Assembly (NCBI GenBank): GCA_964565805.1
Contig: CAZMGH010000015.1
Span: 1 to 57,081, forward strand
Length of the DNA: 57,081 nucleotides
Direction of reading: 5' to 3'
Origin: Catenibacillus sp964565805
GTDB taxonomy: Bacteria > Bacillota > Clostridia > Lachnospirales > Lachnospiraceae
In this document: positions 43,467 to 51,229 of the stretch, in pieces
How the letters are laid out: each line of letters starts with the position of its first letter
How positions within the stretch are numbered: position 1 is the stretch's first letter
The notes under the pieces: generated by a model
What the model saw: the letters and a program-made list of their open reading frames with translations, nothing else
Told to the model about the DNA's origin: nothing
Databases searched by the model: none
Made by a program: the position numbers and the translations under genes

Positions 43467-43889
43467 ATGATTTCCAGAAATAACTACGGTTTAGATTTAT
43501 TTAATGATTTTTTCAAAGATCCCTTCTGGGGTCCCCATACAGAGGGCAGGAACAAGCCCATGCGGACAGATATTTATGAAACATCTTCCATGTATTTGTT
43601 AGAGATTGAGCTTCCCGGATATTCCCGTGAGGATATTCAGGCAGAGCTGGAAAATGGCTATCTGACCATCTCCGCCAATCAGGCAAAGCGCATTGAAGAA
43701 GGGGATGAGAAGGTACAGCTGGTACGCCAGGAACGCTACCACGGTTCCTATAAGAGAAGCTTTTATGTAGGTGAGGACCTGGAGCAGGAAGACATTAAAG
43801 CGTCCTTTAAAAATGGCATTTTGAAACTGACCATTCCAAAGGAAGTTCAGAAAAAGATCAACGAAAAGCGTTTTATCGCTATTGAATAA
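43467..43889 (+). CDS. Small heat-shock protein, Hsp20/alpha-crystallin family
   Basis: 140 residues. The alpha-crystallin domain runs from RTDIYETSSMYLLEIELPGYSREDIQAELENGYLTISANQ to FKNGILKLTIPKE, with the conserved A/S-x-x-x-N-G-x-L motif as ASFKNGILKL. The N-terminus (NDFFKDPFWG) is the usual client-binding arm. It binds unfolding proteins without ATP and holds them for refolding. GGAGG precedes the ATG, and a CIRCE-controlled promoter lies just upstream. Confidence 0.95.
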   Translation: MISRNNYGLDLFNDFFKDPFWGPHTEGRNKPMRTDIYETSSMYLLEIELPGYSREDIQAELENGYLTISANQAKRIEEGDEKVQLVRQERYHGSYKRSFYVGEDLEQEDIKASFKNGILKLTIPKEVQKKINEKRFIAIE

Positions 43890-43907
43890 AGTATCGTACC
43901 GGTCCAG

Positions 43908-43956
43908 ACGGCACATCGTAAAGCCTTTCTGGGATTTGTCGCCGTCTTTTTCGTCA
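43908..43956 (+). terminator. Likely terminator of hsp20
   Basis: AGACGGC and GCCGTCT form a seven-base stem with a long loop, followed by TTTTTC, about 20 bases after the hsp20 stop. Confidence 0.5.
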
Positions 43957-44007
43957 TGTTGAACAATTTTCTATACTATTTATTTATTGTACCATGCAAA
44001 ATCAATA

Positions 44008-44037
44008 TTGGACATTCCTAACAAAGGGCAGTATAAT
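44008..44037 (+). promoter_or_regulatory. Promoter of the chalcone isomerase-like gene
   Basis: -35 TTGGAC (44008-44013), 18-base spacer, -10 TATAAT (44032-44037), about 100 bases before the gene. The long leader shows no strong fold I can name. The ribosome site is AAAGGAGAG. Confidence 0.7.
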
Positions 44038-44142
44038 AGAGCTATTAATGAATATTTGTCATGTCCCGAAAGAATGGCAACAAGTTTCATGCCCGTCCGC
44101 GATGGATGAAAGGTATAAATTATACGAAAAGGAGAGATTACC

Positions 44143-44976
44143 ATGTGCGCTGAGTTCAGACCTATGAGAAGTTTAATCTATGTTGACTGTGTAAAAGAAC
44201 AGTACCGTGTCAAATTAAGACACTGGCTTTACAAATACCATGTGCCGGACAGTATTTCTCACTTTGAGCCTTACTGTACAAAGTACTGCTTCTACCCTGC
44301 CCTTCCAAGCCCCACAGATCCAGAGCGCTTCGGTGTGGCACGTATGCAGCTGACAGAGCATTACTGGCTGATCAATGAACTTCTGCCAGAATATCAGAGC
44401 AAGACCATTGCAGAATATTTCCCAACAGATGTTTTGAAATGGCAGGGCATTATTCCTGAAGAGGCTGAGGTTAAAGTGGTTGACGGAGATGAAGCCAGAC
44501 GTTCAGGCCGAAGCAACGAAGGACATCCTTTTATTTTTGCCTTTGTTCCCATTTGCTTTGAAGATGATATGAAAGGCGCAGGCAGAAATATTGAAGACGG
44601 GCCTAACTACCGCTGGCAGTTTATGATCTCCTATCCTGACGGTGTTTCCCAGGAAGAAGGGGACAAGTGGTTCTATGAAGAACTGGCTCCCGCATTTATC
44701 GACAAGCCGGAAGTAACCCGTTTCCTTTCCTCCAAGATCATGACCGATGTGAATGGCTGTCCGTTTAACAGAGTGGCTGAAGTATGGTTTGAAGGGCCTG
44801 ACCAGTGGAACAAGGTCATTAAAGAAGTGGAAGGCTCTATCAAGAAACCTGCATGGGCTATGACCGATACATTTCCTTATCTGCCGGGATATACTAAATT
44901 TGCCAGCATCTTCCTTTCCGATTATGCTGAAAGCAATAACCTGGCTCAATACAGAGGCTATATTGCCATGAGATAA
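44143..44976 (+). CDS. Bacterial chalcone isomerase homologue
   Basis: 277 residues, matching the size of Eubacterium ramulus chalcone isomerase (about 280). From memory the two share MRSLIYVDCV, YK-x-H-x-PDSIS-x-FEPY, FG-x-ARMQLTEH-x-WL, GNPFIFAF/GHPFIFAF, the R-x-IEDG-x-NYR stretch, and the ending NNLAxYRGYIxMR. The catalytic histidine reported near position 33 in that enzyme is present as His33. The family opens and closes the C ring of flavanones (naringenin to chalcone) in flavonoid-degrading gut bacteria. No enoate reductase or phloretin hydrolase gene is in the window, so the pathway is not shown here. It stands alone, with its own promoter and terminator. Confidence 0.82.
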   Translation: MCAEFRPMRSLIYVDCVKEQYRVKLRHWLYKYHVPDSISHFEPYCTKYCFYPALPSPTDPERFGVARMQLTEHYWLINELLPEYQSKTIAEYFPTDVLKWQGIIPEEAEVKVVDGDEARRSGRSNEGHPFIFAFVPICFEDDMKGAGRNIEDGPNYRWQFMISYPDGVSQEEGDKWFYEELAPAFIDKPEVTRFLSSKIMTDVNGCPFNRVAEVWFEGPDQWNKVIKEVEGSIKKPAWAMTDTFPYLPGYTKFASIFLSDYAESNNLAQYRGYIAMR

Positions 44977-45025
44977 AAAAACCCCCCGGCATTTCCTGTA
45001 TTTGGGAAATGCCGGGAGATTTTTT
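44977..45025. terminator. Two-way terminator between convergent genes
   Basis: CCCGGCATTTCC (44985-44996) pairs with GGAAATGCCGGG (45005-45016) over a seven-base loop; A-run before and T-run after serve both the chalcone isomerase-like gene and the convergent alarmone synthetase gene. Confidence 0.92.
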
Positions 45026-45028
45026 TGA

Positions 45029-45772
45029 TCACTCCTGCTGCTCCTCCTCAATAATGACCCCAAAAACCTCCTCAATAGTTTTTGCCCCATAGTTTGCTCC
45101 ATCCAGATCCAGATCATATTCCGGCTCCCGGTAATTCTGGATCTCCTCATTAAGAGCCAGCATTTTCCGGTCCAAAAACGCGGTAATATCCGCACATTCC
45201 TTCAGTTCCCTGCGGATGTGCTCCGGAGCATTCCCATCAAACTTATAGTACATCTTATGCTCAAGACTGGCCCAGAAATCCATGGCAATGGTGCGGATCT
45301 GGATCTCCACCTTGGTCAGGATCATCTGCTGAGACAGGTAGACCGGCACAGATACGATCATATGATAGCTCATATATCCGTTTTCCTTTGGGTGGGCTAT
45401 GTAATCCTTCACCTTGATCACCCTCACGTCATTCTGACTGGAGATCAGCTCTGCAATGGTATAAATATCTGTTGTAAAAGAGCAGGTAATACGGATCCCC
45501 GCAATATCATTGACATACTTTACCACATTAGAAACCGATGGTTCTCTGTGGTTAATATTCATCTTTCGTATAATGCTTCTCGGGGATTTGATCCTTGATT
45601 TAATATGTTCAATAGGCGTATAGCCAAATCTCAGCATAAATTCCTTATTTAAAACATTGATCTTTGTTTTTATCACTTCCAATGCGGACTCATACAGTAA
45701 AAGCATCCTGCTCCAGGACGTATTTTCACCGGGTATCCTCGGCAGTCCGGCTCTGACCTCATCATTATCCAT
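45029..45772 (-). CDS. Small alarmone synthetase ((p)ppGpp synthetase, YjbM/RelQ-like)
   Basis: 247 residues, consisting only of the RelA/SpoT synthetase domain: SRIKSPRSIIRKMNI, NDIAGIRITCSFTTDIYTI (the conserved D-x-x-G-x-R), YIAHPKENGYMSYHMIV and VEIQIRTIAMDFWASLEHKMYYK. No hydrolase or regulatory domain is present. It makes ppGpp-type signals from GTP/GDP and ATP, so it links stress to growth control. It is transcribed on its own and ends at the two-way terminator. Confidence 0.93.
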   Translation of the reverse strand: MDNDEVRAGLPRIPGENTSWSRMLLLYESALEVIKTKINVLNKEFMLRFGYTPIEHIKSRIKSPRSIIRKMNINHREPSVSNVVKYVNDIAGIRITCSFTTDIYTIAELISSQNDVRVIKVKDYIAHPKENGYMSYHMIVSVPVYLSQQMILTKVEIQIRTIAMDFWASLEHKMYYKFDGNAPEHIRRELKECADITAFLDRKMLALNEEIQNYREPEYDLDLDGANYGAKTIEEVFGVIIEEEQQE

Positions 45773-45902
45773 ATAAAAACCTCCTCATAATGAATTCTTC
45801 AGATGTTTTTATCATAGCATAATTCCATGTCCAAAGGATGTTTTTTACAGTCTTTTAAGAAAAGTTTAATCAATGCTTTTATTTTCAGGCAAAACAGCTC
45901 CC

Positions 45903-45923
45903 GTACCAGCGAGTGGCCGGTAC
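45903..45923 (-). terminator. Weak hairpin after the third operon
   Basis: GTACC-x-GC pairs with GC-x-GGTAC over a five-base loop, 11 bases after the GH43 stop; leftward CTGTTTTG follows. Between here and 45772 I see nothing else. Confidence 0.45.
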
Positions 45924-45934
45924 AGAGACGCTTT

Positions 45935-47632
45935 CTAGTTTACAGCAATCACATTACCATGGGTTATTCCGTTTTCATTAAAGGCATCTACCCGCACAAA
46001 CACATGCTCCCCTTTCATCAGAGCAGTAATTTCCTGACTGGATGCATCGTAGACCGTCCAGCTGTGATACAGCTTTTCCGGAGAATATCCCCATAAAATC
46101 TCATGACCATCCCGGGAAGGCTCCCACCATACAGCCAGCGTAAGATCATCCAGCCGCCGTGCCTGTGCTCCCCAAACTTTTTCAGGAAGCTTCCCATGGC
46201 CGTTTCCAAAAATTCGCAGTCCGGAAATACACGGTTTTGCTCCATAGGGTACCTGCAGTATCTTCAGACGGATATACCTGGCCCAAAGTCCTTCCTCATA
46301 GACCATAAGATCATGGGGAAGGTCTGTCTGCGCATTACTTTTATCTGTAAGGATATGATAATCATTTCCATCCTTTGAGCCTTCCAGAATCCAGCGGATA
46401 TATCCGGTTGTCATATCTATATACCGCTTAGAAAACCGGCTTTGGGAAGGCCAGGAATCCGGTTTGGGGATATTCGTCAACTGATCCGCAAAATTCACCT
46501 GAATTGCCCGAATATCCTGGATTTCTCCCAAATCCACCTGGATCCACTCCGGATTCTTCTGTGCCGTCTCCGACCCGTCTGCCGGTCTGTCTCCTCTCCA
46601 CCATGTACGGATATTTTCATCGGTCACATAGGATTCTCCTGTGCCTGAGGATACACTTACATACTTTCCCCGGGATAAAAGCATCCAAGACGGATGTGAA
46701 AATGCCGGAGCGGACAGATCTATTGGCCAGTCCCCATACCTTTGATCGCAAAACAGTTCTCCATCTGAATCAAACCCAGCTTTCCACAATCCCAAACGCC
46801 GTTCTGATGGATGATGGCAGCCAATATGCATCGTAGATATATGCCACCAGTTTTCAGAAATATCATTCCTGATTTTTAAATGGTCCCTAACTGTTGAACC
46901 ATGGCCTGCGCCAGTAATAAATCCTCCCGGTTTATAGGAAAAAGGATTGTTTTTTGCGGGACTAAACGGCCCTAACGGATGAGCGGACGTATAAACGCCA
47001 TCATTATATACCGGATATTCTGTTCCGGGAGAAGCATACTGAAGGTAATATCTGCCATGATATTTAGTCATCCAGGCGCCCTCGATAAAGGGCTTTTTCC
47101 CCCATGCATACTCATGCCCCAAAGAGTCCTGAGCCTGAGGAATCAAAGCTTTCAGCCTGGACATGGGACGCATAGTTTCCGGATCCAGCTGTACTCCCCA
47201 GATGGGCTCTTTGCTCGAGCATCCCCAGTATAAATAAAGTTTTCTGTCATCGTCATAAAAAAGCGCCGGATCCCAGAAGGGAAAACTGCCTTCAATCTGT
47301 TCAAAAGGCTGAGTCAGGGGATCCTTTGAACGATAAAAATGGCATTTCCCGTGATTTTTTGACGCGCAAAAATACACATAGTCCTCGATGACCTGAACAT
47401 CCGGCGCGTAATCATAGACAGGCATAGCATTTATAAATTCATGAAACTTCCAATCCACAAGATCACAACTTGTCCAAAATCCTCCGGACATAGACGGAAA
47501 CAAAAAATACTGTTCCTTAAAAAAGATCAGGGACGGATCTGCCGCCTCCCGAAACATGCGCAAGCTTCCGTTTTGCTCTAAAATCTGATACTTATAAGAA
47601 ATATTTAAAGGATTGCAATAATATTTACTCAC
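45935..47632 (-). CDS. GH43-like glycoside hydrolase with discoidin-type (CBM32) domain
   Basis: 565 residues, no signal peptide. The propeller shows the three acidic GH43 residues: Asp32 in EAADPSLIF, Asp121 in FWDPALF and Glu184 in PFIEGAW. From about residue 330 a discoidin-like F5/8 domain follows (SYVTDENIRTWW, EWIQVDLGEIQDIRAIQVNFAD, YIRWILEGSKDGNDYHIL, ARYIRLKILQVPYG), then a short FN3-like end. It ends the third transporter operon and overlaps the tandem NTF2-like gene in front by eight bases. Likely it removes an arabinose, xylose or galactose from the imported compound; the subfamily is not one I can name. Confidence 0.83.
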   Translation of the reverse strand: MSKYYCNPLNISYKYQILEQNGSLRMFREAADPSLIFFKEQYFLFPSMSGGFWTSCDLVDWKFHEFINAMPVYDYAPDVQVIEDYVYFCASKNHGKCHFYRSKDPLTQPFEQIEGSFPFWDPALFYDDDRKLYLYWGCSSKEPIWGVQLDPETMRPMSRLKALIPQAQDSLGHEYAWGKKPFIEGAWMTKYHGRYYLQYASPGTEYPVYNDGVYTSAHPLGPFSPAKNNPFSYKPGGFITGAGHGSTVRDHLKIRNDISENWWHISTMHIGCHHPSERRLGLWKAGFDSDGELFCDQRYGDWPIDLSAPAFSHPSWMLLSRGKYVSVSSGTGESYVTDENIRTWWRGDRPADGSETAQKNPEWIQVDLGEIQDIRAIQVNFADQLTNIPKPDSWPSQSRFSKRYIDMTTGYIRWILEGSKDGNDYHILTDKSNAQTDLPHDLMVYEEGLWARYIRLKILQVPYGAKPCISGLRIFGNGHGKLPEKVWGAQARRLDDLTLAVWWEPSRDGHEILWGYSPEKLYHSWTVYDASSQEITALMKGEHVFVRVDAFNENGITHGNVIAVN

Positions 47633-48602
47633 CGTTCACCTCCCAGGGCTCCATGGTTGCATAACGGTACCAGTGAAACTCGTGAAAATTCCACTGATGC
47701 CCTGTTTTGCGCAATTCCCCGCAAACTCTGCCCCGGCTGTGGGCAATATGGTTTTCATTTACAGGAAGAATCCGTCCGATATTCACATAGAATAGTGCCC
47801 GCTCCCCTTCTAAACGTACAATAGGTGATGTGGCCAGGACTGTTCCATGGTATCCCCCGGGACAAAAAGGCGTATGAAGCATCCGCCAGGCTTCTCTTGC
47901 TCCATCCGGGCTGAACCGGTCATCAATGGAGGAAATCCCATAATGGTTAAAATCATGGAAAAATCCCATAACCTGATTTCGGATACAGCATATAGTCCGG
48001 GCCCCTTCGCTTGATATACGGTCATCTACAGAACGGATCGTTTCAAATGGCTTAGGAAAGGGCCGCCCATAAACTGTTGTGGCATCCTTGCATTTCCAAT
48101 TTCCAAAACGGACCACTGACTCCCAATATACCGACTGAAGCTTCCACAAACCGTCCTCTAACGCAAAACGATTTTTATACCGTCCGATCGCATATTCTAA
48201 AGGCGCCTCTATAAGACTTTGGCCAAAAGCTGCCCCTTTAACACAAAGGGTCATCGTTTCCCATTCTCCTGTGGCATAGACGCCATCTTCATCCACAGTG
48301 ATTTTTTGTGTATGAGGCAGATCCATACGCAAAAGTCCGCCATTTTCCCTGCGCAGTTCATCTATTTTCTGAAAGAAACCGGAAACCTCCTGCCTGCCCA
48401 GAGCCTTGCCCAGACCCACATATTCCACTGAAACAAGACATTTTTTTGCAAACAGCTTTTCTGTGATTTCCGTCAGACATGGCGCTTCCCAATGCATAAG
48501 ATACTGGCCCTGGGCAAACTGCACGCCAAAATATTCGCTGCACTTTAAATCTTTATTTCCGACTGAAGCAGCTGCATTTTTTAAATTTGAAAGATCTGTC
48601 AT
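47625..48602 (-). CDS. Protein of two NTF2/SnoaL-like domains
   Basis: 325 residues, no signal peptide or membrane helix. Two copies of a cone-shaped NTF2/SnoaL_4-like fold are inferred from a repeated end motif, G-x-W-K/N-L/F followed by an aromatic pair: EDGLWKLQSVYW at 149-160 and TGHQWNFHEFHW at 300-311. Each is preceded by a helical start and beta-strands such as VYATGEWETMTL and RALFYVNIGRILP. Related folds include dehydratases, ketosteroid isomerases and small-molecule binders. It overlaps the single-domain gene in front by four bases and the GH43 gene behind by eight, so the products are made together. Function unknown; enzyme or binder on the imported compound is the natural guess. 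Confidence 0.72.
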   Translation of the reverse strand: MTDLSNLKNAAASVGNKDLKCSEYFGVQFAQGQYLMHWEAPCLTEITEKLFAKKCLVSVEYVGLGKALGRQEVSGFFQKIDELRRENGGLLRMDLPHTQKITVDEDGVYATGEWETMTLCVKGAAFGQSLIEAPLEYAIGRYKNRFALEDGLWKLQSVYWESVVRFGNWKCKDATTVYGRPFPKPFETIRSVDDRISSEGARTICCIRNQVMGFFHDFNHYGISSIDDRFSPDGAREAWRMLHTPFCPGGYHGTVLATSPIVRLEGERALFYVNIGRILPVNENHIAHSRGRVCGELRKTGHQWNFHEFHWYRYATMEPWEVNGE

Positions 48603-49264
48603 GCATCTTCACCTCCCTCAAGGGACTGAGCGACTTCCCATCGGGCCATATCATCCATATATTCCATAATCGGAAATGGTGTGGAAAGCATATGGAGCAT
48701 ACACCGGGATGCCAGTCCGTCATCTGACGGGTCCCACCGCCAGAAAGGGTCTGTCATGCCAAAGCCTACGACTGACGCAAAGCTTAAATCTTTAATTTTC
48801 CACAAACCATGTTCCCGGACAAAATCATCAAACCACAGCTCAAAAGTACTGTGGACCGTATACGGAGGGTCCGGAATGGGGCTGGCCGGTATTCCGGCAC
48901 AGCAGTTAATAAAAAAGCTTGATGTAGGAAATTGTCCCCTGGCGGTTTCCCCATTAATTTCAATCACCGGTGTACAAATCTGCTGCCCACAGTGATAAGT
49001 GTCATATAAAGGGGTCCCGTCATAATATTCCACATACTGGGCCTTAACTGCCTCATGCCCTTTGCGGTTGGCATGGGTGTGAAGTCCTGACTCTGTTTCC
49101 AGACAAAACAAAGGAGGGATATGATGAAGATGTCCGCCTGTACCGTAAGCCTGCTCATAAAAATAAGCCAGTTCCTCTACCGCGATCACATCATCCCCGC
49201 ACATACCCTGTGATCCCGAAGAGTCTGTATTGAAAGTATAGTCCTTTTCCAGCTGCTTTTCCAT
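48599..49264 (-). CDS. Single NTF2/SnoaL-like domain protein
   Basis: 221 residues. The same end motif appears as EHGLWKIKDLSF at 151-162, followed by ASVVGFG, which is close to ESVVRFG in the next protein. The middle has HLHHIPPLFCLETESGLHTHANRKG with several histidines and TSSFFINCC with cysteines, so a metal or substrate pocket is possible. It starts four bases before the permease stop and overlaps the tandem gene by four bases. Function not known. Confidence 0.72.
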   Translation of the reverse strand: MEKQLEKDYTFNTDSSGSQGMCGDDVIAVEELAYFYEQAYGTGGHLHHIPPLFCLETESGLHTHANRKGHEAVKAQYVEYYDGTPLYDTYHCGQQICTPVIEINGETARGQFPTSSFFINCCAGIPASPIPDPPYTVHSTFELWFDDFVREHGLWKIKDLSFASVVGFGMTDPFWRWDPSDDGLASRCMLHMLSTPFPIMEYMDDMARWEVAQSLEGGEDA

Positions 49265-49268
49265 AAAA

Positions 49269-50162
49269 TCACCCTTTCACAGAACCGATCATAACTCCGG
49301 TAACAAAATATTTCTGGATAAATGGATATACAAGCAGTATCGGCGCTGTGGAAACAGTAATGGCACAATATTTTACCAGGGTTTTATATAACTGAAGATT
49401 ACCCACCATGTCAGCTCCTGTACTGATCGTGTCGGATGTATTTAAAATAAGTATTTCCCTTAAAACCATTTGCAGCGGATACTTGTCTGTCGCCTGGGGC
49501 AGATACAAAAGCGCAGGATACCATTCGTTCCATTTATATACTGCGACAAACAACAGGATCACTGCAAAGGTAGATTTGCATAAAGGCAGGATAATGTTGA
49601 AAATAATCTTTATGCTTCCCGCGCCGTCCATCCGGGCGGATTCAATCAGCGCATCCGGAATGGACTGAATCCCTGTTCTCATGATAATTACGTGAAACAC
49701 AGAAACAGCTGTAGGCAGCAGCAATGCCAGGCGGGTATCCAAAAGTCCCAGATTTCTAATGACCATGTATGTGGGAATTGTCCCTCCATTAAACATCATT
49801 GTGAACATCATAAACATCATCATAAAATTGCGGTAGCGGATTTCTTTTCTGGATAAAACATACCCGGCGATCAAAGTCAGGATCCCACTGATGAGACACT
49901 GAGCCGCAACGTAAAAGATTGTGTTTCCATATCCCTGCCATAAGCTTTTGTATTTAGCTATGATCTGGTATCCCATTATTGTCAGCTGTCCCAAAGGAAA
50001 TAAAATAAAACCATTCGTCTGCTCCACAAGGGCAGGGTCGCTGATAGAAGCCATATATACATGCCATAAGGGCAGGATACAAACAATACAAATAAGGATC
50101 ATAAAAATATAATTACATACCTGGAATACCCGTCTTGAAAAAGATGTTTTATATGTTGCCAT
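49269..50162 (-). CDS. Carbohydrate ABC transporter permease, LplC/MalG type (system 3)
   Basis: The ATG at 50162 is chosen, with AAGGAGG seven bases upstream; an earlier TTG is not supported. 297 residues with about six membrane helices, the first VCNYIFMILICIVCILPLWHVYMASI. The EAA loop is ESARMDGAGSIKIIFNIILP and the tail YFVTGVMIGSVKG. It follows the MalF-type gene by about 12 bases and is followed four bases on by the first NTF2-like gene. Confidence 0.92.
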   Translation of the reverse strand: MATYKTSFSRRVFQVCNYIFMILICIVCILPLWHVYMASISDPALVEQTNGFILFPLGQLTIMGYQIIAKYKSLWQGYGNTIFYVAAQCLISGILTLIAGYVLSRKEIRYRNFMMMFMMFTMMFNGGTIPTYMVIRNLGLLDTRLALLLPTAVSVFHVIIMRTGIQSIPDALIESARMDGAGSIKIIFNIILPLCKSTFAVILLFVAVYKWNEWYPALLYLPQATDKYPLQMVLREILILNTSDTISTGADMVGNLQLYKTLVKYCAITVSTAPILLVYPFIQKYFVTGVMIGSVKG

Positions 50163-50174
50163 AACCAATCCTCC

Positions 50175-51158
50175 TTAAAACAAACTAGAGTCTGTTACCT
50201 TCCTGCAAACGGCGTTTGAAATCAAAAGAAGCGCCGTAGCGATCACAGAATTAAACAGGCCCACTGCTGTGGAAAAGCTGTAATTATATTCAAGGATACC
50301 GGTTCGATACACATAAGTGGAAATCACATCAGCCTTATCATAAATCCCCGGTGAATACAAAAGGAGCACTTTATCTGAAGACACATTCAGCAAGGTAGAC
50401 ATTCTCAATATAAACATAACAATGATCGTTGGAGAAATCGACGGCAGCGTAATATGCAGCGTCTGTTTCCACCGTCCGGCGCCGTCCACAACCGCCGCAT
50501 CATAAAGCTCCTGATCCACAGAGGTCAGCGCCGCTATATAAACGATACTTCCATATCCAAGGTTCTGCCATACGGTTGTAAGGGCGAAAATGATCCTGAA
50601 ATTATTTCCATCCGCTAAAAGATTTTGAGAAACTCCTCCGGTCAGTCCGGCAATCATCTTTGAAATCACGCCTCCGCCCTGAACAAAATCAACCACTAAG
50701 CCGCACATGATCACTGTGGACACAAAATAGGGCATATAGCTAACCGTCTGAACTGTTTTTTTAAATTTCTTCCGTCGGATTTCATTTAAAAGCAGCGCAA
50801 AAATAATCGAAGACGGAAAACTTATCGCCAAGTCCATTAATCCTAAAATAACTGTATTTTTAATAAGCCGCCAAAAATAAATACTCGAAAAAAATCTTTG
50901 GAAATTTGCAAATCCGACCCAGTCACTTCCGAATATTCCTTTCCCAGGTCTGTAATTTTCGAAAGCCATGACCAAACCGCCCATAGGCAGATAGTGAAAA
51001 ACTACAAACCAGATCAAAATAGGCAGGATCAACAAATAACAGCCTTTATTTTTTAAAAAATCCACCTTCAGGTTATGGGGAAGATTTCGTATCCCTCCCC
51101 GCCGGGTATATTTTAGTATCCTGACCTTTTCCGCAGACTTCTCTTTTTTCACCTTCAT
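50175..51158 (-). CDS. Carbohydrate ABC transporter permease, LplB/MalF type (system 3)
   Basis: 327 residues. The basic N-terminus (MKVKKEKSAEKVRILKYTRRGG) precedes helix CYLLILPILIWFVVFHYLP; the EAA loop is DAAVVDGAGRWKQTLHITLP. The tail AVCRKVTDSSLF differs from the KEDALF tail of systems 1 and 2, so system 3 is the more distant set. GGAGG is only two bases before the ATG; the GTG at codon 3 (51152) has better spacing and may be the true start. Confidence 0.9.
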   Translation of the reverse strand: MKVKKEKSAEKVRILKYTRRGGIRNLPHNLKVDFLKNKGCYLLILPILIWFVVFHYLPMGGLVMAFENYRPGKGIFGSDWVGFANFQRFFSSIYFWRLIKNTVILGLMDLAISFPSSIIFALLLNEIRRKKFKKTVQTVSYMPYFVSTVIMCGLVVDFVQGGGVISKMIAGLTGGVSQNLLADGNNFRIIFALTTVWQNLGYGSIVYIAALTSVDQELYDAAVVDGAGRWKQTLHITLPSISPTIIVMFILRMSTLLNVSSDKVLLLYSPGIYDKADVISTYVYRTGILEYNYSFSTAVGLFNSVIATALLLISNAVCRKVTDSSLF

Positions 51159-51182
51159 CGCCTCCTACATTTATTTTAATCA

Positions 51183-51213
51183 CAGGGGCAGCGGATAGAT
51201 CCCGCTGCCCCTG
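51183..51213 (-). terminator. Intercistronic hairpin between SBP and permease genes (system 3)
   Basis: CAGGGGCAGCGG pairs with CCGCTGCCCCTG over a seven-base loop just after the SBP stop. There is no T-run, so it more likely protects the SBP message or slows readthrough than terminates fully. Confidence 0.6.
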
Positions 51214-51229
51214 TTCCTGCAAATAGTCT

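Noticed and set aside
44503..45195. - strand frame over the chalcone isomerase-like gene and the alarmone synthetase
   Set aside because: It is antisense to two well-supported genes, crosses their shared terminator and has no recognisable motif.
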